The notes under the pieces were generated by a model, which was not told the DNA's origin, searched no databases, and saw nothing but the letters and a program-made list of their open reading frames with translations. Positions 17,481 through 27,353 of a stretch of 64,000 nucleotides of DNA are shown here, piece after piece (positions within the stretch are counted from its first letter, which is position 1; each line of letters opens with the position of its first letter). Location: the NCBI GenBank assembly GCA_964450435.1, contig CAYVCX010000004.1:1-64000 (forward strand). Reading direction: 5' to 3'. Source of the DNA: SKLM01 sp964450435. Its GTDB lineage: Bacteria; Chloroflexota; Anaerolineae; B4-G1. A program made the translations under genes and the position numbers.

Positions 17481-17504
17481 CTGGCAGCGCACGCAGGCTG
17501 CCAG
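17481..17504. terminator. hairpin between der and the converging tRNA-Leu gene
   Basis: CTGGCAGC (17481-17488) and GCTGCCAG (17497-17504) form a perfect 8-bp stem with an 8-base loop, starting two bases after the der stop codon. The tRNA-Leu gene converges from the other side, so the hairpin may stop transcription both ways. No long T run follows. Confidence 0.5.
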
Positions 17505-17530
17505 GGGGTTATCGCGATTGGGATTGGATA

Positions 17531-17613
17531 TGCCCCGGAGAGGAGTCGAACCTCCACGCCCTTGCGGGCACAGGCCCTCAACCTGCCGCGTATGCCTATT
17601 CCGCCACCGGGGC
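17531..17613 (-). tRNA. tRNA-Leu (anticodon GAG)
   Basis: Read on the minus strand, the 83-base gene folds into a class II cloverleaf. It has an acceptor stem GCCCCGG/CCGGGGC, an anticodon arm GCAGG-TTGAGGC-CCTGT giving anticodon GAG (decodes CUC/CUU), a long variable arm, and a T arm with GGTTCGACTCC. The discriminator base is A. CCA is not encoded. Confidence 0.93.
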
Positions 17614-17624
17614 AATCGGCTGCT

Positions 17625-17652
17625 ATTATACCCGGGAGGCACCGCTTGTCAA
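17625..17652 (-). promoter_or_regulatory. consensus sigma70 promoter of tRNA-Leu
   Basis: On the minus strand a perfect TTGACA (17652-17647) and a perfect TATAAT (17630-17625) are 16 bases apart. They end 11 bases before the first base of the tRNA. Confidence 0.8.
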
Positions 17653-17830
17653 CCGGCGGGCGTGGGTGCAACAGGCCCAGGCAGGGCAGTCTGCCCTCGC
17701 GCCGGTATCGTCTCATAGGCAACTGATAGTCACTGGAGCTGTCGCGGGGCAGGGCGGCCGGCAGATGAAAGCGAGCCCTGTGAGCGGCCTGTACCAGCCC
17801 AGGTGTCCCAGTTGCCAGGAGGTACGCCTG

Positions 17831-18244
17831 ATGGAGTCACATACGAAGTATCTGCACTTCAACACGCGCAAGCGACGGGAGCTGGTGCACATCACCAAGG
17901 AAGTCGAGGAGGCCGTGGCAGAGAGTGGTGTTCAGGAAGGTTTCGTGCTGGTCTCAGCTATGCACATTACGGCTGGAGTGTTCGTCAACGACAACGAGGC
18001 CGGGCTGCACGAGGATATCTGGGACTGGCTGGAATCCTTGGCCCCATATCGGTCTGATTATCGGCACCATCGCACGGGCGAAGATAACGGGGATGCTCAC
18101 CTTAAATCACTTCTCATTCATCATCAAGTCATCGTACCGATCACAGACTCGCATCTCGACTTGGGGCCCTGGCAGCGAGTTTTCTACGCCGAGTTTGACG
18201 GTCGGCGCAAGAAGCGCGTGGTTTTGAAGGTGGTGGGAGAGTAA
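17831..18244 (+). CDS. YjbQ/UPF0047 family protein
   Basis: 137 residues matching the YjbQ (UPF0047) fold. The conserved segments are [12 protein letters not shown], the His-rich [19 protein letters not shown] and the closing [10 protein letters not shown]. Family members show weak thiamine-phosphate synthase activity in vitro and may be hydrolases; the true role is unsettled. ATG 17831 follows a CAGGAGGT site. The gene ends four bases before plsX and is probably co-transcribed with it. Confidence 0.85.
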   Translation: MESHTKYLHFNTRKRRELVHITKEVEEAVAESGVQEGFVLVSAMHITAGVFVNDNEAGLHEDIWDWLESLAPYRSDYRHHRTGEDNGDAHLKSLLIHHQVIVPITDSHLDLGPWQRVFYAEFDGRRKKRVVLKVVGE

Positions 18245-18248
18245 GCAG

Positions 18249-19238
18249 ATGAGGATCGTGGTCGACGCAATGGGTTCGGATGACTACCCTGTCCCCGATG
18301 TCGGTGGGGCCGTATCCGCGGCGAAAGCGTGGTCAGAGGATCAAATCACCCTGGTAGGACAGGTGGAGAAGGTTGAAGAGGCGTTGGGGGCCTTCGACAC
18401 CAGGGGCCTTGGTCTTGATGTTGTTCACGCGGGTGAGGTGATCGAGATGGACGACGAGCCAGCCTGGGCCGCCCGGGAGAAGAAACAGTCATCGATGCAC
18501 GTCGGAATGAGACTGGTACGCGATGGCGAAGCTGACGCGTACGTCTCCGCGGGCAACACAGGGGGTATCTTGGCGGTAGCGACGCTGCATACGCTCAAGC
18601 GGATCCCGGGCGTGAAACGACCGGCGCTGGCTGCAATTCTACCCGTGCCGGCTGGGCAATTCATCACGCTCGACATCGGAGCGAACGCCGACTGCAAGCC
18701 CGAGTATCTGGTGCAGTTTGCTCTGATGGGATCAGTCTACGCCAAGGGTGTCCTAAGTCGTCCAGAGCCGCGTGTGGCGCTCCTGTCGAATGGTGAGGAA
18801 CGGGGCAAAGGAAATCAGCTGGTTAAGGACGCGACAGCGCTTCTTGCGGAATCGACCCTGAACTTCATCGGAAACGTGGAGCCTAAAGAAGCCCTAGCGT
18901 GTCACGCGAATGTCGTCGTGCACGATGGGTTTTCTGGGAATATCTTCATAAAGACAATCGAGGCAACAGCCAGCATGCTGACCGGACTGATCCGCGATGA
19001 GATCAGGTCTGGCCCGGTGACCGCCGTTGGTGGGTTGTTGGCCAAGCCCGCGTTCCGACGCGTTGCGAAGCGAGTCGATCCGTTTGAGGTAGGCGGTGGT
19101 CCGTTGCTGGGTGTGAATGGCGTGGTGATTGTGGCTCACGGGCGGTCAAATGCCGCTGCGATCAAGAACGCGGTTGGCCAGGCGCGCCGGGCGGTCCACG
19201 GTCGGGTAGTGGAGGCAATCCGTGGTGGAGTGGCCTAG
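18249..19238 (+). CDS. plsX: PlsX, acyl-ACP:phosphate acyltransferase
   Basis: 329 residues, full length for PlsX, opening with the family signature DAMGSD and carrying ANADCKPEYLVQFALMG and HDGFSGNI. PlsX turns acyl-ACP into acyl-phosphate, the donor for PlsY in phospholipid synthesis, at the inner face of the membrane. fabF follows 14 bases on, forming a fatty acid/phospholipid cluster. Confidence 0.93.
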   Translation: MRIVVDAMGSDDYPVPDVGGAVSAAKAWSEDQITLVGQVEKVEEALGAFDTRGLGLDVVHAGEVIEMDDEPAWAAREKKQSSMHVGMRLVRDGEADAYVSAGNTGGILAVATLHTLKRIPGVKRPALAAILPVPAGQFITLDIGANADCKPEYLVQFALMGSVYAKGVLSRPEPRVALLSNGEERGKGNQLVKDATALLAESTLNFIGNVEPKEALACHANVVVHDGFSGNIFIKTIEATASMLTGLIRDEIRSGPVTAVGGLLAKPAFRRVAKRVDPFEVGGGPLLGVNGVVIVAHGRSNAAAIKNAVGQARRAVHGRVVEAIRGGVA

Positions 19239-19252
19239 GCTGAGGGGGCGAA

Positions 19253-20551
19253 GTGGGGCCGGCGGAGAAAGACAACCCGATGGTGGGTAGCGGCAAGCAG
19301 ACAAGGAGCGATCGAAGACGGGTTGTCGTGACCGGCCTTGAAGTGATGACACCTCTCGGCCTGACGATGGAAGAAACGTGGGAGAGGTTGTTGGCAGGAG
19401 AATCGGGGATTGGTCAGATCACGCAGTTCGATGCGTCAGACTTGCCGGTGCATATCGCAGGGGAACTGAAGGGCTTCGACCCGACTGACTACATTGAGCA
19501 CAAGGAAGCAAGGCGGATGGCCCGGTGTTCCCAGGTCGCCGTGGCGGCAGCGCAGGGTGCGGTTGAGGACGCAGGGCTGCGCATTCCTCTGCGCCGTGCG
19601 GAGCGTGTGGGCACGTTGATTGGCAGCGGCGTCGGTGGCTATGAGCGTGCCATTGAGGGCGTCGACACTTTCCGTGAGAAGGGGTTGCGACGGGTGAATC
19701 CATTCGTGCCGATTTCGATGCTGATCAACATGCCCTCTCATCACGTGAGCTGCTGGTCTGGCGCCATGGGACCGATCAGCACGGTCGTGGCCGCTTGCGC
19801 GACTGGGACACAGGCCATTGGTGAAGCGGCTGAATACATTCGGAGAGGTGCTGCGGATGTCATGATCTGCGGCGGAGTGGATGCCATGATTCACTTCAGT
19901 TTGCTAGTCGGCTTCTGTGCCATGAGGGCTCTTTCAGAGCGGAATGGTGAGCCAGAGCGGGCCAGCCGCCCATTCGATGCCGATCGCGATGGGTTCGTGC
20001 TTAGTGAAGGGGCAGGGGTCCTTGTGATTGAGAGACTGGACCACGCCAGGGATCGGGGCGCGCGAATCCGTGCCGAAGTGCTGGGGCATTCTTCGTCCTC
20101 AGACGCCTTCCACGTTGCGCAGCCCGATTCGGAGGGCAGAGGCGCGAGTCGGGCGATGGAATGGGCGCTGGACGAGGCGGGGGTCAGACCGGAACAGGGC
20201 GACTATATCAACGCCCACGGAAGCTCCACCATAATCAGCGATCCGATCGAGACGCTGTCCATTAAGCGGGCATTTGGTGACTATGCGTACGAGGTACCGA
20301 TCAGCTCCACCAAGTCGATGATAGGTCACGCGATGGGGGGAGCCGGGGCGATTGAGGCGGCAGTCTGTGTCCGGACGCTTGAGGAGAGCATCATTCATCC
20401 TACGATCAACCTGGAGAATCCCGACCCCGCATGTGATCTCGACTATGTGCCTGAGGGGGCACGGAAGACAGAGGTGCGCATTGCGCTGTCCAACTCGTTT
20501 GGACTGGGAGGGCAGAACGCCTGTCTGGTGCTGGGCCGTTTTGAGGAGTAG
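19253..20551 (+). CDS. fabF: FabF, 3-oxoacyl-ACP synthase II
   Basis: 432 residues of the KAS I/II type. The nucleophile Cys lies in VVAACATGTQ, and the two catalytic His lie in NAHGSSTIISDPIE and SMIGHAMGGAGA. FabF extends acyl-ACP by decarboxylative condensation with malonyl-ACP. The start may be GTG 19253 (GAGGGGGCGA before it) or ATG 19280 nine codons on; both leave the full domain. Confidence 0.93.
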   Translation: MGPAEKDNPMVGSGKQTRSDRRRVVVTGLEVMTPLGLTMEETWERLLAGESGIGQITQFDASDLPVHIAGELKGFDPTDYIEHKEARRMARCSQVAVAAAQGAVEDAGLRIPLRRAERVGTLIGSGVGGYERAIEGVDTFREKGLRRVNPFVPISMLINMPSHHVSCWSGAMGPISTVVAACATGTQAIGEAAEYIRRGAADVMICGGVDAMIHFSLLVGFCAMRALSERNGEPERASRPFDADRDGFVLSEGAGVLVIERLDHARDRGARIRAEVLGHSSSSDAFHVAQPDSEGRGASRAMEWALDEAGVRPEQGDYINAHGSSTIISDPIETLSIKRAFGDYAYEVPISSTKSMIGHAMGGAGAIEAAVCVRTLEESIIHPTINLENPDPACDLDYVPEGARKTEVRIALSNSFGLGGQNACLVLGRFEE

Positions 20552-20553
20552 AG

Positions 20554-21264
20554 ATGCAGATCATTCGAAATGACCGGCGCATCAATGTACTCAGCGCGGT
20601 GGGGCAGTATGCCTCGCTTGGGGGGCTCGCGGTGTTGCTGACCGGGCTGGTGATCTCATTCGTCAGACCCACGTGGATGGTGCCGTTGGTGATCAGTATG
20701 ACGCTGGGTTTCGTCCTCTCAGTCATAGGTGGGTTCTTCGGGGATCGATACGCTGGCGCCCTCGCTCATCACGAGGCGTTGGCGGAGATGTTGAAGGGGT
20801 TGAACTACCGCCACACGTTGATCCAGTATCTGCTTCCTGCCGATCAGGTGCTGCTAGAGCCTGGTGGGTGTACGTGTTTCGTGGTCAAGACGCAGGGTGG
20901 GAAGGTGACATACGAGGCTGACAACGGTCGCTGGAAGCATGAACAGCGCGGCAAGTTCCTCCGCCGACTGGTGGGGCAGGAGGGGGTGGGGCGTCCCGAC
21001 GAAGACGCCCGACAGGAGAGGGACAGACTAAGGCGCTACCTGGAAGAGCACATGGAAGACGTGCAGCGGATACCTGTGCGGGGTGTTGTCGTCTTCGTGA
21101 ACGAGGACGTCCAGGTGGAGGCGGAGCAATCGCCAGTCCCTACCTTCTACCGGAAAAAGGTCAAGGACTGGCTACGGGGAGCAGGGGCCCTGGACCCGCT
21201 ACCCCACGATATACAGCGGGAACTGGCCGCAACGCTGGGGGTGAACGGAGAGCACGGGGAATAG
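20554..21264 (+). CDS. membrane protein with NERD-like (nuclease-related) domain
   Basis: 236 residues: two N-terminal membrane segments (about 14-36 and 43-65), then a cytoplasmic domain. It resembles the NERD fold, with the pattern LLPADQVLLEPGGCTCFVVKTQGGKVTYEADNGRW and later RGVVVFVNEDVQVE. NERD domains are related to nucleases, but the catalytic residues are not clear here. It follows fabF by two bases, so is co-transcribed. Function unknown. Confidence 0.65.
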   Translation: MQIIRNDRRINVLSAVGQYASLGGLAVLLTGLVISFVRPTWMVPLVISMTLGFVLSVIGGFFGDRYAGALAHHEALAEMLKGLNYRHTLIQYLLPADQVLLEPGGCTCFVVKTQGGKVTYEADNGRWKHEQRGKFLRRLVGQEGVGRPDEDARQERDRLRRYLEEHMEDVQRIPVRGVVVFVNEDVQVEAEQSPVPTFYRKKVKDWLRGAGALDPLPHDIQRELAATLGVNGEHGE

Positions 21265-21386
21265 AGGCGTTCATCGCCCGTCTTGTGTGACGAGCAGTTT
21301 CACCCAGCCTTGGCTGCTCGGGCGTGAGCTTGCCGCACACGGTGCCCGGGCATGAGTCCCCGGCGGTGTTCGCGGGAAAGCGGGCG

Positions 21387-22838
21387 TTACCCCTTGATGA
21401 CCCCCAGTGGTTCCAACCGTGCAACTTTGTGAGCGATGTCCAAGCCGTGAACGGTCTCGACCACACGGCTGACGTCCTTGTAGGCCAGGGGGGCCTCCTC
21501 CGCGAGACCCTTCATACTGGTCGCTCGGACTGCAATTCCTTCCGCTTCGAGCTCGTCGCGAAGATCGTGACCCCAAACTTGTTTACGTGCCTGGGTGCGA
21601 CTCATCGTGCGACCGGCGCCGTGACAGGTCGAACCGAAGGTCAGCTCCATCGCCCTGGGCTGTCCGGCAAGCACATAGGACGCGGTTCCCATCGAGCCCG
21701 GCACCAGGACTGGTTGGCCGACGCTGCGGTAGGCGGCGGGGACGCCGTCGTGACCCGAAGGGAAGCAGCGCGTGGCACCCTTACGGTGGACACACAGTCT
21801 TAAACTCCGATCGTTGACGGTGTGTTCTTCGAACTTGGCGATATTGTGGGCCACGTCGTAGATCTGATAGAGGTCGAAATCGCTCACCTTGCCTGCAAGC
21901 ACGCGCTCGAAGGCTTCGCGGGCCCCCATTGCCAGGACCTGGCGATTGACGAAGGCATAGTTGACTGCACACGCCATGGCGCCATAGTATGCCTGCCCTT
22001 CCGGCGAGTCTATAGGAGCGCAGACCAGCTGCCGGCTTGGCAGCTGGATATCATACTTGCTGACCGCCGACTGAAGGCTTTTGACATAGTCATCGCAGAC
22101 TTGATGTCCGAATCCACGTGAGCCACAGTGGATCTGGACGACAACCTGACTTTCGCTCAGGCCAAAGGTCGCGGCTGCCTGCGGGTCGTAGATCTCTCGG
22201 ACTACGTTGAGCTCCAAGAAGTGATTGCCAGAGCCCAGGGACCCCACCTGGCTCAGCCCCCGTTCCTTCGCCCGTTCGCTCACCTTGGACGGGTCGGCAC
22301 CGGGAAGGCGGCCGTGCTCCTCTGTATGCTCGACATCTTGCTGGCGAGCGTGGCCATGCTTGAGCGCCCAGGAGGCGCCGTCAGCCAGTAGCGCGTTTAG
22401 TTCGGTTTTGCTGACGCGCACACGACCGTCGCCGCCGAGGCCGCTGGGACAGGACTGATAGAGGGCAGTCATTAGATCGTCGCGGAAAGGGCTGACTTCC
22501 TGCACATCCAGGTGAGAAGCTAGAAGACGTACCCCACAGTTGATATCATAGCCAACGCCTCCCGGAGAGATCACGCCTGAGCTTGCATCGATACCAGCTA
22601 CCCCGCCAATGGGAAAGCCGTAGCCCTGGTGCACATCCGGAAGGGCCATCGCGTACTTGACAATACCAGGAAGAGTCGACGTATTGATAAGCTGTTCGAC
22701 GGAACGGTCGCCGAAGGCAGCGTCGAAGAGCACGGGATCGGCAAAAAGCCTCACCGGGACACGCATATCGTCCCTATAGTCTGCGGACAGCTCCCAAATC
22801 AAGTCACCTACGCGTCGAAAATCCTTCTTGCCAGCCAT
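21387..22838 (-). CDS. rtcB: RtcB, RNA-splicing ligase
   Basis: 483 residues, full length for RtcB. Visible signatures include ALPDVHQGYGFPIGGVAG, ISPGGVGYDINCGVR, GSLGSGNHFLE, VQIHCGSRGFGHQV and STCHGAGR; the His and Cys of these motifs bind Mn and GMP. RtcB joins 2',3'-cyclic phosphate or 3'-phosphate ends to 5'-OH RNA ends using GTP, in tRNA splicing or RNA repair. It lies 29 bases after archease on the same strand. Confidence 0.95.
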   Translation of the reverse strand: MAGKKDFRRVGDLIWELSADYRDDMRVPVRLFADPVLFDAAFGDRSVEQLINTSTLPGIVKYAMALPDVHQGYGFPIGGVAGIDASSGVISPGGVGYDINCGVRLLASHLDVQEVSPFRDDLMTALYQSCPSGLGGDGRVRVSKTELNALLADGASWALKHGHARQQDVEHTEEHGRLPGADPSKVSERAKERGLSQVGSLGSGNHFLELNVVREIYDPQAAATFGLSESQVVVQIHCGSRGFGHQVCDDYVKSLQSAVSKYDIQLPSRQLVCAPIDSPEGQAYYGAMACAVNYAFVNRQVLAMGAREAFERVLAGKVSDFDLYQIYDVAHNIAKFEEHTVNDRSLRLCVHRKGATRCFPSGHDGVPAAYRSVGQPVLVPGSMGTASYVLAGQPRAMELTFGSTCHGAGRTMSRTQARKQVWGHDLRDELEAEGIAVRATSMKGLAEEAPLAYKDVSRVVETVHGLDIAHKVARLEPLGVIKG

Positions 22839-22867
22839 CTTTCCTCCTCTCGTGGGGAAGGCCGCTC

Positions 22868-23275
22868 TCAGACGTCGAAGACGACAGTTACCGCGTATTC
22901 ACCGTCGATCTGTTCGATACTCAGCTCGCTGAACGTGACGGCCTTAATGTGATGGTGAGACTCTCCTACAGCACCTCCGCGAGCAACGGCTCGCAGCGTG
23001 TTTTGCGTCACCTCCAGCATATCGAACTCGGTAAAGACAAGGTGGTCTCGCTCGCCAAGATAGAGCAGCTCGCTCAGCCACTGGACCAGGAGCAGCTCGA
23101 CGTCGTCAGCCTCGAGCTCTATGATCACCTCGGTGTCAGGGTGTACATCGTCAACATCGACGAGTTGTGATGCCATCGCATACGCGGCATTGTAGAAGAG
23201 CTGCGACAGATCAGAGCCGTAAGCGCGAACTGCGATGTCAGCCGTGTGTTCAACTTCCTCGAAGTGCCTTTCCAT
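22868..23275 (-). CDS. archease, RtcB activator
   Basis: 135 residues of the archease (PF01951) type, opening FEEVEHTADIAVRAYG and ending in a D-G-E-Y-A-V-T-V-V-F-D-V strand. Archease speeds up the guanylylation of RtcB and widens its nucleotide use. The metal-binding Asp/Glu positions appear present. ATG 23275 matches the usual family N terminus; another ATG three codons upstream (23284) overlaps the likely -10 box. The archease-rtcB pairing is a conserved RNA repair module. Confidence 0.9.
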   Translation of the reverse strand: MERHFEEVEHTADIAVRAYGSDLSQLFYNAAYAMASQLVDVDDVHPDTEVIIELEADDVELLLVQWLSELLYLGERDHLVFTEFDMLEVTQNTLRAVARGGAVGESHHHIKAVTFSELSIEQIDGEYAVTVVFDV

Positions 23276-23284
23276 TGCGCACAT

Positions 23285-23313
23285 ATCGTAACACAGACTT
23301 CATTGTAGAGCAA
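23285..23313 (-). promoter_or_regulatory. promoter of archease-rtcB, probably giving a near-leaderless mRNA
   Basis: On the minus strand TTGCTC (23313-23308) and TACGAT (23290-23285) are 17 bases apart. Transcription would start near 23278, only a few bases before ATG 23275, and no ribosome binding site is visible. Confidence 0.4.
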
Positions 23314-23588
23314 CCTGAGTTGGTAGGTGGGGCCAATTCGTGTAGTGATTCCACCACACCAACCACCAACATTCACAAGCCACGCCACCCACCCTACTCG
23401 CCCATCACGCTACCTTAGACACCCGATGTGCCACCAGAACACGACACGATGTCGACGATCGGCAAAGGACCAAGGCTCGGTGGAATAGTGCGCTGAGGTG
23501 TGGTAGAATACAGATGATTCCAAGCAGCCGCCTTCGTGCAGAAGGGAGACCGAGTAGAGGGACTGATCTGTCCAAGGAGCCTCATCCG

Positions 23589-24476
23589 GTGTACACGATA
23601 CAAGGAGAGCGCGTCGAGAATTGGGGATGGCGGGCAGGCCTGGTCAGCGCCTGGCTAATCGCGTTCCTCGTTGGGTGCACGCGACCGCTTCCTTACAAAG
23701 CTCGGGGTCAAGTGAGGCACAGATACCCGCACCCAGGACACCCCTTCACACAAGGTCTGGTTTTCGATGATGGCACATTGATCGAGTCAACTGGCCTGTA
23801 CGGAGAATCGACTCTTCGCCGTGTTGACCTCGAGACGGGGGAAGTGCTGCGGTTGCGGCGCCTTTCTCCTGAATACTTTGCGGAAGGATGCACGGTCTGG
23901 AATGACGAAGTCATCCAGCTCACATGGAAGGCCGGGACAGGGTTTGTGTACGACAAACACAGCTTTGCAATCGAGCACCAATTCGCATACACGGGGGAAG
24001 GTTGGGGGCTGACACACGACGGACAGCGGCTGATCATGAGTGACGGCACCAGTCATCTGCGATTCCTCGACCCCGACACATTTCAAGAGACAGGTCGAAT
24101 CCAGGTGGTAGACAAAGGTGAACCGGTGCGCTGGCTGAATGAGCTGGAATGGATCCGGCAGCAAGTGTGGGCAAACATCTGGCAGACCTCACACATTGCC
24201 CGCATCGACCCAGACACTGGCGTAGTGCTCGGTTGGATCGACCTTTCGGAGCTGGCGGCAAGCGAAACTGGCGGTGTGATGAATGGCATTGCAGTCAGAG
24301 GACAGTCAGTCTTCGTGACTGGGAAGCACTGGGAAGGTATCTACGAGGTGGAGGTCGTCCCCACCGACAGAGCTGGTGCCTGGAGTGATCGGACCAGCGG
24401 ACTCCTTAGCCGTAGATCTGCGAATGAGATATCCGGACTCACTCATGCGGGTTTTGTGCCCCGCACCTCTGAATGA
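23589..24476 (+). CDS. glutaminyl-peptide cyclotransferase (plant-type fold), lipoprotein
   Basis: 295 residues. The GTG 23589 start gives a short basic N terminus, a hydrophobic segment and a lipobox LVGC with Cys30, so it is probably a membrane-bound lipoprotein. An AAGGAG site lies nine bases upstream. The rest is a five-bladed beta-propeller of the glutamine cyclotransferase family (PF05096), seen in PGHPFTQGLVFDDG, LTWKAGTGFVYD, LNELEW and GGVMNGIAV. The enzyme turns N-terminal Gln into pyroglutamate on exported proteins. An earlier in-frame ATG at 23514 is less likely because it would bury the signal peptide. Confidence 0.85.
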   Translation: MYTIQGERVENWGWRAGLVSAWLIAFLVGCTRPLPYKARGQVRHRYPHPGHPFTQGLVFDDGTLIESTGLYGESTLRRVDLETGEVLRLRRLSPEYFAEGCTVWNDEVIQLTWKAGTGFVYDKHSFAIEHQFAYTGEGWGLTHDGQRLIMSDGTSHLRFLDPDTFQETGRIQVVDKGEPVRWLNELEWIRQQVWANIWQTSHIARIDPDTGVVLGWIDLSELAASETGGVMNGIAVRGQSVFVTGKHWEGIYEVEVVPTDRAGAWSDRTSGLLSRRSANEISGLTHAGFVPRTSE

Positions 24477-24720
24477 CTGATTTCCGATGGAAGATGGCAA
24501 CAGCGTACCCACCACACAGCCTGGAGAAGCACCGGAACCACCAATGAATCGTGAGACTGCAGCCGCTCTGACCGAGGGCAACCTGTAAGGCCCAGCTACG
24601 CCATACCCAGGCGACGCTGAGTGTCCAGTGAGGCTGCAACCGATTGTGAGATGAGCACACTTGCTCTATGATTCGCCAGCTCAGCAGCGCACATGGTCTA
24701 GGAGGTAGAGAACCAGCGGC

Positions 24721-26049
24721 ATGACAGAAGCAACGGGAGCCCCACAGGAACGTGCATTTTTAGTCGGCGTCGAAGCCAAAGGCCCTGCCTCCTTCTCGGG
24801 AGACAGCGATTGGCCGGTGAAAGAGTCACTGGCTGAGCTCGAACGCCTGGCCTATACCGCTGGCATGACGGTCGTAGGTTACGAGGTACAGCAGCTGGTC
24901 CATCCGCATCCGGCAACATTCATTGGTCCAGGAAAAGCTAAGGAGGTGGCGAGTCAGGTCGAGGAGCGAGCAGCAAACGTGCTGTTGTTCGACGATGAGC
25001 TATCCTCGCGCCATCAACGCGAGCTGGAAAAGATAGTCGGGGACGAGGTCAAGATACTTGACCGCACTGCGCTTATTCTAGATATTTTCGCTCAACATGC
25101 TCACACGCGCGAGGGAGCGCTGCAAGTTGAGCTGGCCCAATACGAATACAGACTGCCGCGCCTCACGCGGGCCTGGACGCACTTGGCGCGCCAGGCAGGA
25201 GGCCGTGCGGGCGGGGCAAGGGGCAGCGTGGGCGTCCGGGGCCCCGGCGAATCGCAGTTGGAGACCGACCGACGCGTAATAGGGAAGCGCATCACGCTGC
25301 TGAAGGCCGAGTTGGAAAAGGTCCGAGCGCATCGGAGACGCCACCGTGCTCGCCGCAGAAGGGCGGGCATGCCGACTGTCGCGCTGGTCGGGTACACAAA
25401 TGCGGGGAAGTCGACGCTGCTCAACGCGATGACAAAGGCAAACGTCCTCGTCGTGGATCAGCTCTTCGCCACTCTTGATCCGACCACTCGCCGAGTTGGC
25501 CTACCGAGTGGGGGTGTAACCCTTCTTACCGACACGGTGGGTTTCATTCAGAAGCTTCCAACGCAGCTAGTAGCTGCCTTTCACGCAACTCTGGAAGAGA
25601 TCACGGACGCCGATTTGCTAGTGCACGTCGTGGATGTCACACATCCTCAGATGCTGAGGCAGGCACAGGCGGTCCAAGAGACCTTAGAAAAGCTAAACGC
25701 TGCGAACAAGCCAACTATCACAGCTCTAAACAAGATCGATCTCGTGCCGTCTCCCCATTTGGAACTGCACATGGGAGATATGTTTCCCAACAGGGTTGCC
25801 ATCTCGGCTCTCAAAGGTGAAGGAGTTCCCAGACTGCTGAAACGGGTCGAGGAAATGCTTGAAACTCAGATGGTGCAGATTGCTGTGCTGATTCCATACG
25901 AACGAGGAGAGCTCGTGGATTTGTTCCATCGTAGGGGTCTGATTCACAAGGAAGAACACACGGCCCGGGGCACACACATAGCCGGGCTCATCCCCCGCAG
26001 ACTCGCGGGGCGCTTTCACGAAGTGGAGGCCCCACCGGCTCCCGGCTGA
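24721..26049 (+). CDS. hflX: HflX, ribosome-associated GTPase
   Basis: 442 residues: the HflX N-terminal domain (HPATFIGPGKAKEV, then GPGESQLETDRR) followed by an Obg/Era-like G domain. The P-loop is GYTNAGKST, switch II is DTVGFI and the specificity motif is NKID. HflX splits or rescues stalled ribosomes, mainly under heat stress. A strong AGGAGG site precedes ATG 24721. Confidence 0.94.
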   Translation: MTEATGAPQERAFLVGVEAKGPASFSGDSDWPVKESLAELERLAYTAGMTVVGYEVQQLVHPHPATFIGPGKAKEVASQVEERAANVLLFDDELSSRHQRELEKIVGDEVKILDRTALILDIFAQHAHTREGALQVELAQYEYRLPRLTRAWTHLARQAGGRAGGARGSVGVRGPGESQLETDRRVIGKRITLLKAELEKVRAHRRRHRARRRRAGMPTVALVGYTNAGKSTLLNAMTKANVLVVDQLFATLDPTTRRVGLPSGGVTLLTDTVGFIQKLPTQLVAAFHATLEEITDADLLVHVVDVTHPQMLRQAQAVQETLEKLNAANKPTITALNKIDLVPSPHLELHMGDMFPNRVAISALKGEGVPRLLKRVEEMLETQMVQIAVLIPYERGELVDLFHRRGLIHKEEHTARGTHIAGLIPRRLAGRFHEVEAPPAPG

Positions 26050-26060
26050 TGGGAAGGTCG

Positions 26061-26081
26061 AGACCGGTTGCCTGGCGGTCT
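26061..26081. terminator. small hairpin after hflX
   Basis: AGACCG (26061-26066) pairs with CGGTCT (26076-26081) across a 9-base loop, 11 bases after the hflX stop codon. It is short and lacks a long T run, so this is weak. Confidence 0.3.
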
Positions 26082-26107
26082 TGATCACCCCCGGAGAGCT
26101 AATGCCT

Positions 26108-26135
26108 TTGGCGTGGCGGCTGCGTATGGTATAAT
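26108..26135 (+). promoter_or_regulatory. promoter of sucCD
   Basis: A perfect -10 TATAAT (26130-26135) with a weak -35 TTGGCG (26108-26113), spacer 16. It lies about 70 bases upstream of the sucC start. Confidence 0.5.
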
Positions 26136-26206
26136 CCGCTTCGTGTCTTCCGGTTCTGAACCGCCGTTGCGGGAAGGTCACACTCAGCTCAGCAGGAGGC
26201 AAGTAC

Positions 26207-27343
26207 GTGAAATTGCACGAACATCAGTCAAAACGGCTCTTCGCCCAGCACGGCGTGCCTATTCCATCGGGCGACGTAGCTAGTACGCCGCAGGAAGCGC
26301 GCGAGGTAGCGGAGGCGCTTGGCGGGTCCGTTGTCGTCAAATCTCAAGTGCTGGTTGGGGGTCGAGGCAAGGCTGGCGGTATCAAGGTCGCTGACAGCCC
26401 GTACCAGGCGGAAGCCCACGCCAGGGAAATCCTCGGCATGGAGATCAAGGGCCTTCCAGTGCGGACGGTTCTGGTGGATGAGGCCGCTGAGATCACGCTA
26501 GAGATCTACCTGGGCATCGTGGTGGATCGCGAGACCCGACGAGTTGCGATGATGGCGTCCTCCGAAGGCGGCGTGGAGATTGAAGAAGTCGCGCGCGCAA
26601 CACCTGAGGCGATCAGGACGATTGCCATCAGCCCCTTTCTGGGCCTCCGCGGGTACCAGACGCTACGATTAGCCAAAGGCATTGGGCTACCAAAGGAGCA
26701 GTACCGAAGCTTCGGCGCCATTGCGGAGAGTCTATACGAGGCTTTTGTGGCTTTCGATGCATCGCTTGCCGAGATCAACCCTCTGGTGGTAACCAGCGAG
26801 GGTGAGTTGCTGGCGGTAGATGGGAAGATGGTGCTCGACGACAATGCGCTATTCCGTCACCCCGACCTCGCAGAGATGCGCGACAGCGACGCCGAAGCTC
26901 CCGCCGAACGGGAAGCGCGCGAAGCAGGGTTAAGCTACGTGAAGCTTGGCGGAACCATCGGTTGCATGGTCAACGGTGCAGGCCTGGCTATGGCGACCAT
27001 GGATATCATCAAACACTTTGGAGGTTCGCCAGCCAATTTCCTCGACATCGGCGGGGGTGCAAAGGCAGAGAAGGTTGAGACAGCACTACGACTGATTTTG
27101 CAGGACCCGCGTGTTGCGGCTGTACTCTTCAACATCTTCGGCGGGATCACGCGTTGTGATGAAGTAGCTGCTGGGATTCTGGGAGCGTTTGAACGGGTCA
27201 GACCAGATGTGCCGCTTGTGGCCCGACTGGTAGGGACAAACGAAGAAGAGGGCCGGTCGATGCTTGATGCGTCCGGGTACGATATCATCAGTGCAACGAC
27301 GCTTGTGGAAGCAGCACGGAAGGCTGTAGCAGCGGCAAAATAG
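26207..27343 (+). CDS. sucC: succinate-CoA ligase, beta subunit
   Basis: 378 residues of the SucC family: an ATP-grasp domain from the start ([18 protein letters not shown]) and a C-terminal CoA-ligase domain with GGGAKAEKV and [13 protein letters not shown]. With SucD it converts succinyl-CoA to succinate while making ATP or GTP in the TCA cycle. GTG 26207 follows a CAGGAGG site. sucD follows ten bases on. Confidence 0.94.
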   Translation: MKLHEHQSKRLFAQHGVPIPSGDVASTPQEAREVAEALGGSVVVKSQVLVGGRGKAGGIKVADSPYQAEAHAREILGMEIKGLPVRTVLVDEAAEITLEIYLGIVVDRETRRVAMMASSEGGVEIEEVARATPEAIRTIAISPFLGLRGYQTLRLAKGIGLPKEQYRSFGAIAESLYEAFVAFDASLAEINPLVVTSEGELLAVDGKMVLDDNALFRHPDLAEMRDSDAEAPAEREAREAGLSYVKLGGTIGCMVNGAGLAMATMDIIKHFGGSPANFLDIGGGAKAEKVETALRLILQDPRVAAVLFNIFGGITRCDEVAAGILGAFERVRPDVPLVARLVGTNEEEGRSMLDASGYDIISATTLVEAARKAVAAAK

Positions 27344-27353
27344 GGGGAGAACC

